Under the pieces are notes generated by a model, which saw only the letters and a program-made list of their open reading frames with translations, did not search any database and was not told the origin of the DNA. DNA of 64,000 nucleotides, from positions 743,947 through 807,946 of the forward strand of contig NZ_KB900388.1 in assembly GCF_000378825.1 (NCBI RefSeq), written 5' to 3'. The DNA comes from Salinispora vitiensis. Lineage in GTDB: Bacteria > Actinomycetota > Actinomycetes > Mycobacteriales > Micromonosporaceae. Positions within the stretch are counted from its first letter, which is position 1; each line of letters begins with the position of its first letter. The translations under genes were made by a program, and so were the position numbers. Below are positions 52,563-61,643 of this stretch, one piece after another.

Positions 52563-53429
52563 ATGTCTTACATCGTGCATGGCGCCACTGGCGCTCAGGG
52601 GTTCCCGGTGCTGTCCGCTCTCCAGGCGGCGGGGCAGCGCGCGGTCGCGGCGGTCCGGGACACCACCACGGTGCCGGACGGATTCGCCTCGGCCGCGGTC
52701 AACCTGGCGGATGCCGACTCGTTGGCGGCGAGCTACACCGGTGCGGATGGTGTGTTCGTCCACCTTCCCTTGGGGGCGCCGGCCGATCTGGAAGTCTACG
52801 CCAAAGCGGTCGCGGCGGCGGTCGCCACGGCCCGACCTCGCCGGGTGGTCATCTCCACCAGCGGTCAGGTCGTTGACCAGCCGGGGACGCCGCTTCAGGC
52901 TGCGCCGGAGACGCCGGTCGTCCAGCTGATCCGTGGCATCGAGGCGAGTGGTGTCCCGACGGCCGTGGTCGCTCCGCGCCTCTACCTGGAGAATCTGCTA
53001 CTGCCCGTCGTCATGGGGCCCGTACGTGCGGAGGGGGTCCTGCGCTATCCGCTTCCGGAGAACTTTGCGGTGTCGTGGAGTTCCCACCTGGACGTCGCAG
53101 ACATCGTCACCCGGCTCCTGACCGATCCGACCGTCACCACCGGTACGGTCGCCGTCGGGCATCGGCCAGGGCTGACGGGGGCGGACCTGGCCGCGGGGTT
53201 CTCCGCCTATCTGGGGACGGACGTGCGCTACGAGGCCATCACGCCGGCCGCGTTCGGCGATCTCATCACCCCGCTCTTCGGTGCCGGTGCCAGCGCTGGC
53301 GTGGTGGGCCTGTACGAGCTGTTGAACGCCCAGGCCGGGAACACCGTAGCCGAGGAGAACAGCGCCCAGCGGCTGCTTGGTCTCGCTCCACGTTCCGTCA
53401 CCGACTGGCTCACGCAGGTACGCGCCTGA
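52563..53429 (+). CDS. NmrA-like NAD(P)-binding protein
   Basis: 288 residues, an atypical short-chain dehydrogenase. The dinucleotide-binding HGATGAQGFPVLSALQ is at the N-terminus; VVISTSGQVVDQPG and VSWSSHLDVADIVTRLL follow the NmrA/quinone-oxidoreductase-2 pattern. The Tyr-Lys catalytic pair of classical SDRs is not evident, so it may be a redox sensor or a reductase of unknown substrate. Confidence 0.82.
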   Translation: MSYIVHGATGAQGFPVLSALQAAGQRAVAAVRDTTTVPDGFASAAVNLADADSLAASYTGADGVFVHLPLGAPADLEVYAKAVAAAVATARPRRVVISTSGQVVDQPGTPLQAAPETPVVQLIRGIEASGVPTAVVAPRLYLENLLLPVVMGPVRAEGVLRYPLPENFAVSWSSHLDVADIVTRLLTDPTVTTGTVAVGHRPGLTGADLAAGFSAYLGTDVRYEAITPAAFGDLITPLFGAGASAGVVGLYELLNAQAGNTVAEENSAQRLLGLAPRSVTDWLTQVRA

Positions 53430-53466
53430 GTCGAGGCGGTTGGTGGGCCTGCCTTGTCGGCCGTCG

Positions 53467-54321
53467 CTACGGGCGTGGTGGAGCTACCCCGCCGGCGGCC
53501 GACGCCGACCGTTGCCGCGCGGCCTCGTACAACACGACGGTCGCCGCGGCGGCGGCGTTCAGGGAGCTGGCGGCGCCGGTGATCGGGATCTGAACCGTAC
53601 GGTCGCAGGACTGCCGCCACGCCGTGCTGAGTCCGCGCGTCTCGTTACCCACCGCGATGAGCTTTGGGCCGGTGAGGTCGTGCGCGGCGATCTCCACCTC
53701 GCCGTTTTCGTCGGTGCCGACGATCTCGATGGGGACGCCCGCAGCACGCAGCGAGTCGGCCCAGTCCAGCACCGCACGGTGGCTCGGCACGCGCACCACC
53801 GGCACGGTGAACATTGACCCGGTACTCGCACGCACGGACTTGGGGTCGTAGGGGTCGGCCGCATGCCCGGTGATGACCACGCCGGCGGCTCCGAAGGCAT
53901 CCGCGGACCGAACCAGCGAACCAATGTTGCCGGGAGCGGTCGGACGGTCGAAGACCATCACCAGCATGTTGGCCGAGTCGGGTATGCGCTGCAGTCGGTC
54001 CTCGGGGAGGCCGACCACCGCGAGTAACTCCGGTGGCTCCTCGTCCTTGCCCCCGAGCTCACCCAACAGCTCCGGCGACACCGAGACCGGGCTGGCTCCG
54101 CCGACCCGGTCCAGTAGGTCTCGACTCCATCGGGAGAGGCTCTGCCCGGCGGGAAACAGCAGTGCACGGATCTGCCAACCGTGTTCGACGGCGAGGGTGA
54201 TTGGCCGGACCCCCTGGACCACGAATTCCCCCGCACGCTGGCGTTTGGTGCGATTGGTCAGCAGGGCCTGCCACTGCTGGAAGGTCGCGTTTCGGGTGCT
54301 GACCCGGATTGTTCTCGCCAT
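53467..54321 (-). CDS. TrmH/SpoU family RNA 2'-O-methyltransferase
   Basis: 284 residues. The three SPOUT motifs are present: RPTAPGNIGSLVRSADAFG, AVGNETRGLS and IPITGAASSLNAAAAATVVLYE. An N-terminal substrate-binding domain (AGEFVVQGVRPITLAVEHG) precedes. It methylates ribose on a tRNA or 23S rRNA nucleotide using SAM. Convergent with the NmrA-like gene. I cannot assign the modified position. Confidence 0.9.
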   Translation of the reverse strand: MARTIRVSTRNATFQQWQALLTNRTKRQRAGEFVVQGVRPITLAVEHGWQIRALLFPAGQSLSRWSRDLLDRVGGASPVSVSPELLGELGGKDEEPPELLAVVGLPEDRLQRIPDSANMLVMVFDRPTAPGNIGSLVRSADAFGAAGVVITGHAADPYDPKSVRASTGSMFTVPVVRVPSHRAVLDWADSLRAAGVPIEIVGTDENGEVEIAAHDLTGPKLIAVGNETRGLSTAWRQSCDRTVQIPITGAASSLNAAAAATVVLYEAARQRSASAAGGVAPPRP

Positions 54322-54449
54322 GTGCTCTCAGTGTCTCCTCACTGCGCCTACCCGCGGCTGGCGCTGCCAGGCGGAATGGCGGGCCGCTGCACTGTCGGCA
54401 GCGGCCGGTGATCTTTCTGCTGGCCAGGGCCGTGGCGCGATCGGGCCGC

Positions 54450-54980
54450 TCACGTGCGGTTGGCGGTCGGCGCCGCGGGGCCGGATTCGTCCGCGCTGAT
54501 CGAGGCGGTGAACCTGGTCAGGAGCCGGGCCAGGTCGCGTCGGTCCGTGACCGTCCAGCCGGCGAGGAGGCGTTCGTAAAGCGCGTGCCGGGCCCGGTGT
54601 GTCTGCTCGAGTGCGGCGGCCCCCTGGTCGGTGATCTCCAGGCAACTCCGTCGGCCGTCGTGCTGGGAGGCGATCCGACGTAGGTAGCCGTTCTGGATGG
54701 TCGCCGCTACCACCCGGCTGGCCCGGGACGGGTCGATGCCAAGCCGTTCGGCCACCACGCCAACCGTGACGCCTTCCTGCGTCTCGTCGGGCCCTTCGGC
54801 CACGGCGTCTACCGCGGCGATCTGGTTCAGGTCGATGTGTGGCTCGTCCTTTGTGACGATCTGGCCCAGTACTCGTTGCGTCTGCCGGCGACGAATTTTG
54901 ACCATGGCCCGTTCGATGGCGACCAGCACCGGGTCGGGTTCCTCGACCGCCGGCTGGGGGGTCGGTTCGGTCGCTGACAT
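54450..54980 (-). CDS. MarR family regulator
   Basis: 176 residues. The winged helix (VTVGVVAERLGIDPSRASRVVAATIQNGYLRRIASQHDGRRS) and flanking dimerisation helices are typical MarR, with the wing HDGRRS. The N-terminal extension is Pro-rich. GTG at 54986 is an alternative start. It is divergent from the DUF6069 gene over a 110-base gap with a clear palindrome, so it likely controls itself and DUF6069. Confidence 0.88.
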   Translation of the reverse strand: MSATEPTPQPAVEEPDPVLVAIERAMVKIRRRQTQRVLGQIVTKDEPHIDLNQIAAVDAVAEGPDETQEGVTVGVVAERLGIDPSRASRVVAATIQNGYLRRIASQHDGRRSCLEITDQGAAALEQTHRARHALYERLLAGWTVTDRRDLARLLTRFTASISADESGPAAPTANRT

Positions 54981-54998
54981 TTCCACACCCTACTACTT

Positions 54999-55017
54999 CC
55001 GCAGTTGCGGGTGGCAA
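54999..55017. promoter_or_regulatory. Palindromic operator between MarR and DUF6069 genes
   Basis: TTGC (55005-55008), five bases, GCAA (55014-55017) overlaps CCGCA-GT-TGCGG (54999-55010). A TTGCGTAA element recurs at about 55039-55046. The interval is the shared promoter region, a usual place for MarR dimer sites. Confidence 0.5.
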
Positions 55018-55090
55018 GTCTATGCTTCGAGCAGTTAGTTGCGTAAGTCATCGTTTTGTCGGGGTGGATCAACGAAGGAAGGAAGGATCG

Positions 55091-55534
55091 ATGGAGACCG
55101 GAACCCATCCCCAGCCCGAACCGGAGCCCGCGAGGAACCGTTGGCGACTCGGTGCGGTGGTGGGAATCGTCCTCATCAACCTTGTCATCTGGGCCATCGC
55201 GGTCCTGTTCCTGGGCGTGGAGCTCCAGGCCACCAGTGGTCCGGGCAGCACCGAGCTGGAGGCGGTCCCACTCGGCGCCGTCGTCCTCATGTCCCTGTGC
55301 ACGTCGCTGGCGGGATGGGGTCTCCTGGCGGTGCTGGAGCGACTCATCCGACCGGCCCGTACCGCCTGGACGGTGATCGCCCTGAGTGTATTGATCATCT
55401 CCTACGGCGGCCCGCTGCTCGGTACCGGCATTCCCACCGGCTCCCGGATCACCCTGGCGCTGATGCACACCGCTGTCGCGGCGCTCCTCATTCCCGTGTT
55501 ACGCCGCACCTCTCCGACAGCCGCCGGCCGGTGA
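55091..55534 (+). CDS. DUF6069 family four-helix membrane protein
   Basis: 147 residues with four hydrophobic helices: VVGIVLINLVIWAIAVLFLG, PLGAVVLMSLCTSLAGWGLL, WTVIALSVLIISYGGPLLG and ITLALMHTAVAALLIPVL. The TGIPTGSRITLALMH region is typical for DUF6069. Function unknown; commonly paired with a divergent MarR or TetR regulator as here. The ATG is preceded by AAGGAAGG. Confidence 0.75.
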   Translation: METGTHPQPEPEPARNRWRLGAVVGIVLINLVIWAIAVLFLGVELQATSGPGSTELEAVPLGAVVLMSLCTSLAGWGLLAVLERLIRPARTAWTVIALSVLIISYGGPLLGTGIPTGSRITLALMHTAVAALLIPVLRRTSPTAAGR

Positions 55535-55556
55535 TCCGAATTTGACCGGGGGTGGG

Positions 55557-57035
55557 TCAGGGAATGGGCCACTCGTGGGCTGGGCGGTTGCTATGCATCA
55601 GGTCCACGTAGTGACGGAGCGTCTCGCGCAGCGCCTCGGGCCGGCCCAGGCGGTCGGCGGACTCCAGCCGGTTCAGGGTGGCTACCTGCCAGCTCGCCCC
55701 GTTGCGGCCGGTGAGGCAGCGCTGCTCGATGATGCCGAGCAGCCGATCCCGCTCGGTCGGGTCCATTCCCCAGCGGTCCAGCCCGTGGTGGGCCAGCGGG
55801 AGTAGCCGGCGGAGTACCAGCTCGGTGACGGGTAGCTGGCCGAGGCCCGGCCAGAAGACCTGCGCGTCGATGCCGTGTCGGGCGCAAGTGGTGAAGTTCT
55901 CCTCGGCCGCGTTGAAGGACATTTGTGACCACAGTGGTCGGTCGCTCTCGGCCAGCGCGCGGACGAGACCGAAGAAGAATGCCCCGTTGGCGATGGTGTC
56001 CACCACGGTGGGCCCGGCCGGTAGCACGCGGTTCTCCAGCCGCAGCCGCGGCCGGCCCGCCAGGACGTCATAGCTCGGCCGGTTCCACCGGTAGATGGTG
56101 CCGTTGTGCAGGCGTAGCTCGGCCAGCTGCGGCACGGCACCCGCCGCGATCGCGTCGACTGGGTCCTCCGGGTCGCAGACCGGAAGCAGTGCGGGGAAGT
56201 AGCGGACGTTTTCGTCGAAGAGGTCGAGGGCAGTGGCGATCCAGCGTTCCCCGAACCACACCCGGGGACGGACGCCCTGTGCCTTGATCTCCTCGGCGCG
56301 GGTGTCGGTCGCCTGTTCGAACAGCGGGATCCGCGTCTCCCGCCACAGCTCCCGGCCGAAGAACAGCGGTGCGTTGGCGCCCAGCGCCACCTGAACGCCG
56401 GCGATCGCCTGCGCCGCGTTCCAGTAGTCGCCGAACTGGGCGGGGCTGACCTGGAGGTGGAACTGAGCGCTGGTGCAGGCCGCCTCTGGAGTGATGGTGT
56501 CCGCGGTGGTCGTCAGTCGCTCTACGCCGTTGATGACGATTCGCAGATCTTCGCCACGAGCGGCGAAGATCTGCTCGTTGAGTAGTGCGAAGCGGGGATT
56601 CGCGGAGAGCGCCGCCGAGGTGAGGTGTTCCGACCGTAGCGTCGGCAAGATGCCGATCATGACGAGACGGGCGCCGACGGTGCGTGCCCGGATGTCGGCG
56701 GCGTTGAGGCGCTCACGCAGCGTCTTCTCGAACTCCAGTGCCCCGGTGCCGGCGAGCCGCAGGGGAGCTACGTTGATCTCCAGGTTGAACTGACCCAACT
56801 CGGTCTGGAAGTCTGGGTCGGCCACCGCGGCCAGCACTGCGGCGTTGCGCATCGTGGGCCGGGACATGTCGTCGACCAGATTGAGCTCGATCTCCACCCC
56901 GGTCGCCGGTCGATCCACATCGAACCGGGAGTCTGGTAGCAACTCGGCGAAGGCATGGAGGCAGCGGCGGAGCTTTTCGCGATATCGGGCTCGATCCGCA
57001 CGGTCGAAGGTCCGCACGTCAACGTTCTCGCCCAT
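55557..57035 (-). CDS. Glutamate-cysteine ligase family protein (GCS2-like)
   Basis: 492 residues. GVEIELNLVDD is the Glu-rich ATP-site opening of GCS2, with LGQFNLEINVAPL, SAQFHLQVSPAQFGDYWNAAQ and RLHNGTIYRWNRPSYD further on. It differs from egtA in this window (different length and motifs) and belongs to the longer actinobacterial carboxylate-amine ligase group. The substrate may be glutamate-cysteine or another amine. No partner gene is adjacent. Confidence 0.85.
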   Translation of the reverse strand: MGENVDVRTFDRADRARYREKLRRCLHAFAELLPDSRFDVDRPATGVEIELNLVDDMSRPTMRNAAVLAAVADPDFQTELGQFNLEINVAPLRLAGTGALEFEKTLRERLNAADIRARTVGARLVMIGILPTLRSEHLTSAALSANPRFALLNEQIFAARGEDLRIVINGVERLTTTADTITPEAACTSAQFHLQVSPAQFGDYWNAAQAIAGVQVALGANAPLFFGRELWRETRIPLFEQATDTRAEEIKAQGVRPRVWFGERWIATALDLFDENVRYFPALLPVCDPEDPVDAIAAGAVPQLAELRLHNGTIYRWNRPSYDVLAGRPRLRLENRVLPAGPTVVDTIANGAFFFGLVRALAESDRPLWSQMSFNAAEENFTTCARHGIDAQVFWPGLGQLPVTELVLRRLLPLAHHGLDRWGMDPTERDRLLGIIEQRCLTGRNGASWQVATLNRLESADRLGRPEALRETLRHYVDLMHSNRPAHEWPIP

Positions 57036-57200
57036 GGTTACCGCCCTGTCACCGCTGGCCCGTTACCTGACAGTCGCACAGTGTGTCCAACGGCGGTAGA
57101 CCTGTTTGTTTCTCCCACCCACCGGTGGGCCACGACAGACTCCCGTCGATCCGGGCCGCGCCCGGGCTACCGCGTGGACCGAGCGGTTACCGGAGCCGGC

Positions 57201-57740
57201 TCAGAGCAGGCTTGCACCGGCGGCCACCGCGACCAGCAGCAGCAGGCCCAGGCTGGCCTGGAGCAGGAGCGGCGGCCCGAGATGCGACCAGAGGGTCGCC
57301 GTACGCGGGGTGAGCGACTGGCCGGTGGTGAGGTTGACGATCCGCTCGATCTTCGGCGGAAGTTCGGAGTCGCGCTGCCGGCGTAGGGTGAGTTGCACGT
57401 GGTCGGCCGGGTGCAGGGCACTCTGCGGCAGGTGTCCGTGTAGCTCGACCTCGCACAGCCGTCCGACGGAGTCCCGCAGGCGGACGGGGGTAACCAGGAA
57501 CTCCGGCCCGTTCCGGAGCTCCTTGAAGGTGCGCCGGCCGCGGCCGGAATCGGCCGCCGCGAGCTGTTGGAGCAGGGCCATCAGCATTCTGACCACGCCG
57601 GCTGCCACGAGCACCGCCACCAGCACCGGCTGGCCCACCCGTACCTCACGCGGGTAGCCCTCGAGTAACCGGACGATTCGCCCGGTGACGATGCGCGCCG
57701 TCGGATGAGTGATCCGTGGGGCATGTAGGTCGCTGTCCAT
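57201..57740 (-). CDS. Membrane protein of unknown function
   Basis: 179 residues with a hydrophobic helix near the N-terminal third (VGQPVLVAVLVAAGVVRMLMALL) and one at the very C-terminus (LLLQASLGLLLLVAVAAGASLL). Between them is a soluble beta-rich domain (EFLVTPVRLRDSVGRLCEVELHG). I recognise no family. A GTG three codons upstream is an alternative start. It is divergent from the baeRF-like gene. Confidence 0.55.
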   Translation of the reverse strand: MDSDLHAPRITHPTARIVTGRIVRLLEGYPREVRVGQPVLVAVLVAAGVVRMLMALLQQLAAADSGRGRRTFKELRNGPEFLVTPVRLRDSVGRLCEVELHGHLPQSALHPADHVQLTLRRQRDSELPPKIERIVNLTTGQSLTPRTATLWSHLGPPLLLQASLGLLLLVAVAAGASLL

Positions 57741-57886
57741 CGCCACCACCCAGGGTTGATCTGTTCACCGATGGTATCGGCCGGTGTGGGTGAATGGGGG
57801 GAATGAACGCTGGTCACGTGGCGCGGGTCAGGTGACAAGTCAGCCGGCACGGGTAACCGCAGGGTCGAGCTGGAAAGGGGTCGCGC

Positions 57887-59011
57887 ATGCAGCTGTCCTT
57901 CCTACGCCCGCTCTATGATCGACCGGGCCCGTGGTGTTCGGTTTACCTGGACGCCTCCGCCGACACCGAGGACGCCCACGCCGCGCTGGACCTGCGCTGG
58001 CGCGCGCTCCGGGACCGACTTCAGGAGCAAGGGGCCGATCCGGCGTCGATCGAGGCGATCGATCGGGTGGTTCGGGGGCATAATCCGATGCCTGGTGACT
58101 ACGGCATCGCGGTCTTCGCCAGCCACGGTCGGGTGGCCCTGTCGGAGTACCTGTCCGCCCCGCCGCTGCGAGACGTCGCCGCGTTCGCGTCGCTGCCGCA
58201 CGTGATGCCGCTGCTGGCCCAGCGGGGCGAGCAGGTGGCCTGGGTGCGGGTGATCGCCGACCGGACCGGAGCGGACGCGATGGCGGTCAGCGCGGGGGGC
58301 GTGCCCCGGCACGCCCAGGTGCAGGGCCGGCAGGACTACCAACTACGTCGCGTGCGGCCGGGCGGTTGGTCCCAGTCCCGCTATCAGCGGGCTGCGGTGG
58401 AGGCCTGGCACCGCAACGCGGGGGACATCGCCGCCGCCGCCGCGGAGCTGGCGGAGCGGGTGCGTGCCGACGTGGTGGTGGTGTCCGGAGATGTGCGGGC
58501 CACCGGTGTGATCGCCGCGCAGTTGCCGGAGCGCTGGCAGGAGGTGCTGGTCCGTACCGATGCCGGCAAACGGGCCGACGGCGCCGACCACACCCAGTTG
58601 GATGACCTGACCGTGCAGACCATCGCCGAGGTGGCCGACCAGCGGGTCAGCACTGCCCTGGACCGGTTCGGCCAGCAGGAGGAGGTCGGCTCCGGGCTGG
58701 ATGCGGTGGTTTCCGCGCTGCAGCGAGACCAGGTCGAGAACCTGCTCCTCGTGGACGACCCGTCGGCGACGGGAGAGCTGTGGGTCGGGTCGGATCCCAC
58801 GCAGCTCGCCACCGATCCTGAGCAGCTGTCTGCCATGGCGGTCCGGGACCCGGAGCAGGTACGCGTCGATGCCGCCCTGGTACGGGCGTTGGTGGGAACT
58901 GACGCGGAGCTGACCGTCCTCGGCCCCGATGAGGCGCCGGAGCTGACCGGTGGGGTGGGTGCGGTGCTCCGGTACGTCGATGCGGCCACGCCGGGGCGGG
59001 ACGGCGCCTGA
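57887..59011 (+). CDS. baeRF/Vms1-family protein (Rv2629-like)
   Basis: 374 residues, cytosolic. LRPLYDRPGPWCSVYLDASADTEDA and the central GGWSQSRYQRAAVEAWHRNA resemble Rv2629-type proteins of the eRF1/Vms1 superfamily, where the Gln of the GxxQ-like loop is the putative catalytic residue for peptidyl-tRNA release. A C-terminal L7Ae-like segment (VENLLLVDDPSATGELWVG) fits too. It likely acts at stalled ribosomes or in dormancy. Start ATG has AAAGG upstream. Confidence 0.8.
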   Translation: MQLSFLRPLYDRPGPWCSVYLDASADTEDAHAALDLRWRALRDRLQEQGADPASIEAIDRVVRGHNPMPGDYGIAVFASHGRVALSEYLSAPPLRDVAAFASLPHVMPLLAQRGEQVAWVRVIADRTGADAMAVSAGGVPRHAQVQGRQDYQLRRVRPGGWSQSRYQRAAVEAWHRNAGDIAAAAAELAERVRADVVVVSGDVRATGVIAAQLPERWQEVLVRTDAGKRADGADHTQLDDLTVQTIAEVADQRVSTALDRFGQQEEVGSGLDAVVSALQRDQVENLLLVDDPSATGELWVGSDPTQLATDPEQLSAMAVRDPEQVRVDAALVRALVGTDAELTVLGPDEAPELTGGVGAVLRYVDAATPGRDGA

Positions 59012-59063
59012 GGTCCCGCCGCCCATCCGCCCGGGTTACCGGGTTAATCCCGATGAGTAAGGG

Positions 59064-60539
59064 ATGCCCAGTTTGAACCCCATCGGAGGTGGGAAGCCGG
59101 GCTGCGTGGTTAGTGAACGAGGAAGGGCCGGGCCGGCGCACGGGGTGCGCGCAGGGCGCGTTGACGGGCTGACCGGCGACCGCGTCGTGGCAGCCGGCAG
59201 CGCAGCCCGGACCCTGGTCGCGGCCACCGCCCGGGCCCTGCGCGGCACCGACTGCGCCGATCTGGGGTACCCCAGAGGGATTTCTCGTCTCAGCGGGGCG
59301 CCTGAACCAGTCCGGCGGGCCGCGGCTGCCCGAGCCGCCGGCCGGGTCGCGCTGACCGTGGGGCAGGCCGCCGAGGTGGACGCGGATCAGGTGGCCCGTT
59401 GGTTCGCCGACCAGTATCCCCGCCGCCGCTATCCCGGGCTGCTGCTCGGCTCACCACACGGCGCGGCGGCGCACCTCGCGGTCGCGCTCGGCATCCCGTG
59501 GCTGCCCACCGGCTTCGAACTTACTGTGCACTGGCCGCAGGGGGCGGTGGACGGGCCGCAGGCCGCGCTCGATCACGGCGCCGCACTGGCCGCCCGGTTG
59601 TTGGTGGGCAACCCCGAACTCCACGTCCGGCAGGTGCACTGCCCGGCCAGCCGCGGTGCGCTGGCGGGGGCGACGGTCGCGCTGGCCGCTCGCTGGCGTT
59701 GGCTGCCCGCGGCCTACCTCCAGTGGCTGGCGGAGTGCCTGGAGCCCGGAGCGCCGGTGCTGCTGCTCTGTGACGCCCGTACCTGGCCGGTGGTTGACTC
59801 CGCCCCCGGGCACAGCTTCCAGGTCGGCTCGCCGCGCAGTGGGCTTGATCCGGTGGATTTCCACCCGGACAGCCCCGCGTTGCGTCAGGTGCTCCACGCG
59901 GCCGGAAGCGACGGCGCACGGTGGTGCCCGCCGGTGGTGGCGGAGGCGCCCCGCCTGGCCGAACACGGGGTGGAGCCCGGCTTCGAGCAGTCCGTTCGGG
60001 ATTGGGGTTCGGTGCACCGGCATCCGTCGCATCAGGTACTCGTGCCCGAGCCGGCGGTGTTGAGCGCGCTGACCGCGGACCTGTACCGGCACTGGTTGCG
60101 CGCGGCCGGAAAGACCGGCAACCGTCTCATCGTCGAGTGCGGCCGGCTGCTCGACCCGTGGCAGGTGGTTCGGGCCGGCATGGTGCCCTACTGGTGCGAG
60201 AACGCCACCCGGCGCAGCGTGGAGGGGGTGGAGTGGTGGCTCGCCGGCAGCGAGCCGTTCAGCTCCGTGGACGTGCTGCCGGAGCCGCCGGGGCTACGGT
60301 CGCCGGCGGTCGCCGGGCTGCCCCAGTGGCTGGCTGTGGCCGGCTTCGGCCATCGTCGGCGGGTTCTGGATCGGTCGGCCGCCCGGGGATATCCGGTCAC
60401 CTCGGTGCCGACGCGTCGGGCCACCGAGGTGCTGCGGGCGCAGTCGTACGACCTGCCCACGCCGTCGCCGATGACCGTTACAGCAGCCCTTGCGGCACTC
60501 CGCGACGGCGGCTCCCCGCAGGGCCTGCTCGTCTCCTGA
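59064..60539 (+). CDS. Protein of unknown function
   Basis: 491 residues in the annotated frame, with high GC codon bias across the whole length. LGSPHGAAAHLAVALGIPWLPTGFELTVHW and CENATRRSVEGVEWWLAGSEPF are distinctive, alpha/beta looking segments; SPHGAAAH resembles an active-site loop but I assign no fold. No signal or membrane helix. The start is uncertain: ATG 59064 lacks a good ribosome site, and GTG 59106 is possible. It precedes the sigma factor gene by about 200 bases. Confidence 0.6.
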   Translation: MPSLNPIGGGKPGCVVSERGRAGPAHGVRAGRVDGLTGDRVVAAGSAARTLVAATARALRGTDCADLGYPRGISRLSGAPEPVRRAAAARAAGRVALTVGQAAEVDADQVARWFADQYPRRRYPGLLLGSPHGAAAHLAVALGIPWLPTGFELTVHWPQGAVDGPQAALDHGAALAARLLVGNPELHVRQVHCPASRGALAGATVALAARWRWLPAAYLQWLAECLEPGAPVLLLCDARTWPVVDSAPGHSFQVGSPRSGLDPVDFHPDSPALRQVLHAAGSDGARWCPPVVAEAPRLAEHGVEPGFEQSVRDWGSVHRHPSHQVLVPEPAVLSALTADLYRHWLRAAGKTGNRLIVECGRLLDPWQVVRAGMVPYWCENATRRSVEGVEWWLAGSEPFSSVDVLPEPPGLRSPAVAGLPQWLAVAGFGHRRRVLDRSAARGYPVTSVPTRRATEVLRAQSYDLPTPSPMTVTAALAALRDGGSPQGLLVS

Positions 60540-60746
60540 CCCGGACGTGCCGAAACATCCTCGCGAACCCGGGGTCCCGTGATTGAGTACCTACGGAGCG
60601 GGAACACCGCTGGCTGCGGCGGCCGGATCCTGCCGGCGCCCACTGGCGTCCCAGCCACGAAACCCACTTCCGACCCGGTGCGTGGGATCACCACGCGCAC
60701 GACCGGTTTGCCAAATCCGGGCGGGACCTTCCTGAGGGAGGCGCGG

Positions 60747-61601
60747 ATGTTCGGACAGACCACCACAAGTACGCCGTCACCGACCGAGCGAGGCTTGGAG
60801 GACCTCGACGCGGCAGCACTGGCGTACGCGGCCCGGATTGAGGGGTTGCCGCCCCAGCGGTGCCAGGAGGCCCGGGACGATCTGGTCCGCTTCGCTCTGC
60901 CGTTCGCCGGACGATTGGCCCGTCGGTATCGCGGGCGGGGCGAGCCACTGGAGGACCTGGAACAGGTCGCGCGGCTCGGGCTGGTGAACGCGGTGGATCG
61001 GTACGACCCGGAGCGGGGCTCCTTTACCGCGTATGCGGCGATCACCATCGTTGGTGAGATCAAGCGTCACTTCCGGGACCGTACCTGGGGTGTGCACGTG
61101 CCCCGCCGGCTGCGTGACCTCATCCTCGAGGTTGGCCAGGCCACGGCGGCGCTGACCAGTGAGCTGTCCCGGGCGCCCACGGTGGCGGAGTTGGCGGTGC
61201 GGTTGGAGACGCCGGAGGAGGAGATTCTCGCGGCGCTGGAGTCGGCTGCCGGCTACAGCCCGGCGTCGCTCAACGCCCCGGTCGGCGGCGAGAGCTCGGC
61301 CGAGTTCGGTGACCTGGTGGGTGAGTCCGACAACGCGCTGGAGTCGGTGGATGATCGGGTCACCGTGAGCGGTCTGTTGCATCGGCTGCCCTGGCGGGAG
61401 CGGCGGATCCTCGCCATGCGTTTCTACGGCAACCAGACCCAGGCGGAGATCGCCGCCCGCTTTGGCATCTCCCAGATGCACGTGTCCCGGCTGCTGTCCC
61501 GGGCGCTGACCTGGCTGCGGCAGGCGATGCTCGCCGACGCGCCGCCGCCGTGGCAGAACGGTGTCAGCGAGGCGGAGACCGGCCGTCCCAGAGCTCGGTG
61601 A
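60747..61601 (+). CDS. SigB/SigF-type alternative RNA polymerase sigma factor
   Basis: 284 residues. Region 2: RRYRGRGEPLEDLEQVARLGLVNAVDRYDPERGSFTAY, GEIKRHFRDRTWGVHVPRR; region 3: RAPTVAELAVRLE; region 4: LPWRERRILAMRFYGNQTQAEIAARFGISQMHVSRLLSRAL. This pattern is specific to the SigB/SigF/SigG group of stress and sporulation factors. No anti-sigma gene is adjacent, so control must come from elsewhere. GAGGGAG precedes the ATG at 60747. Several promoters of the matching form occur in this window. Confidence 0.9.
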   Translation: MFGQTTTSTPSPTERGLEDLDAAALAYAARIEGLPPQRCQEARDDLVRFALPFAGRLARRYRGRGEPLEDLEQVARLGLVNAVDRYDPERGSFTAYAAITIVGEIKRHFRDRTWGVHVPRRLRDLILEVGQATAALTSELSRAPTVAELAVRLETPEEEILAALESAAGYSPASLNAPVGGESSAEFGDLVGESDNALESVDDRVTVSGLLHRLPWRERRILAMRFYGNQTQAEIAARFGISQMHVSRLLSRALTWLRQAMLADAPPPWQNGVSEAETGRPRAR

Positions 61602-61643
61602 GAGCCGCCCGGCTACGCCAGGCCGTCCGCCCGCCGGGCTGGC

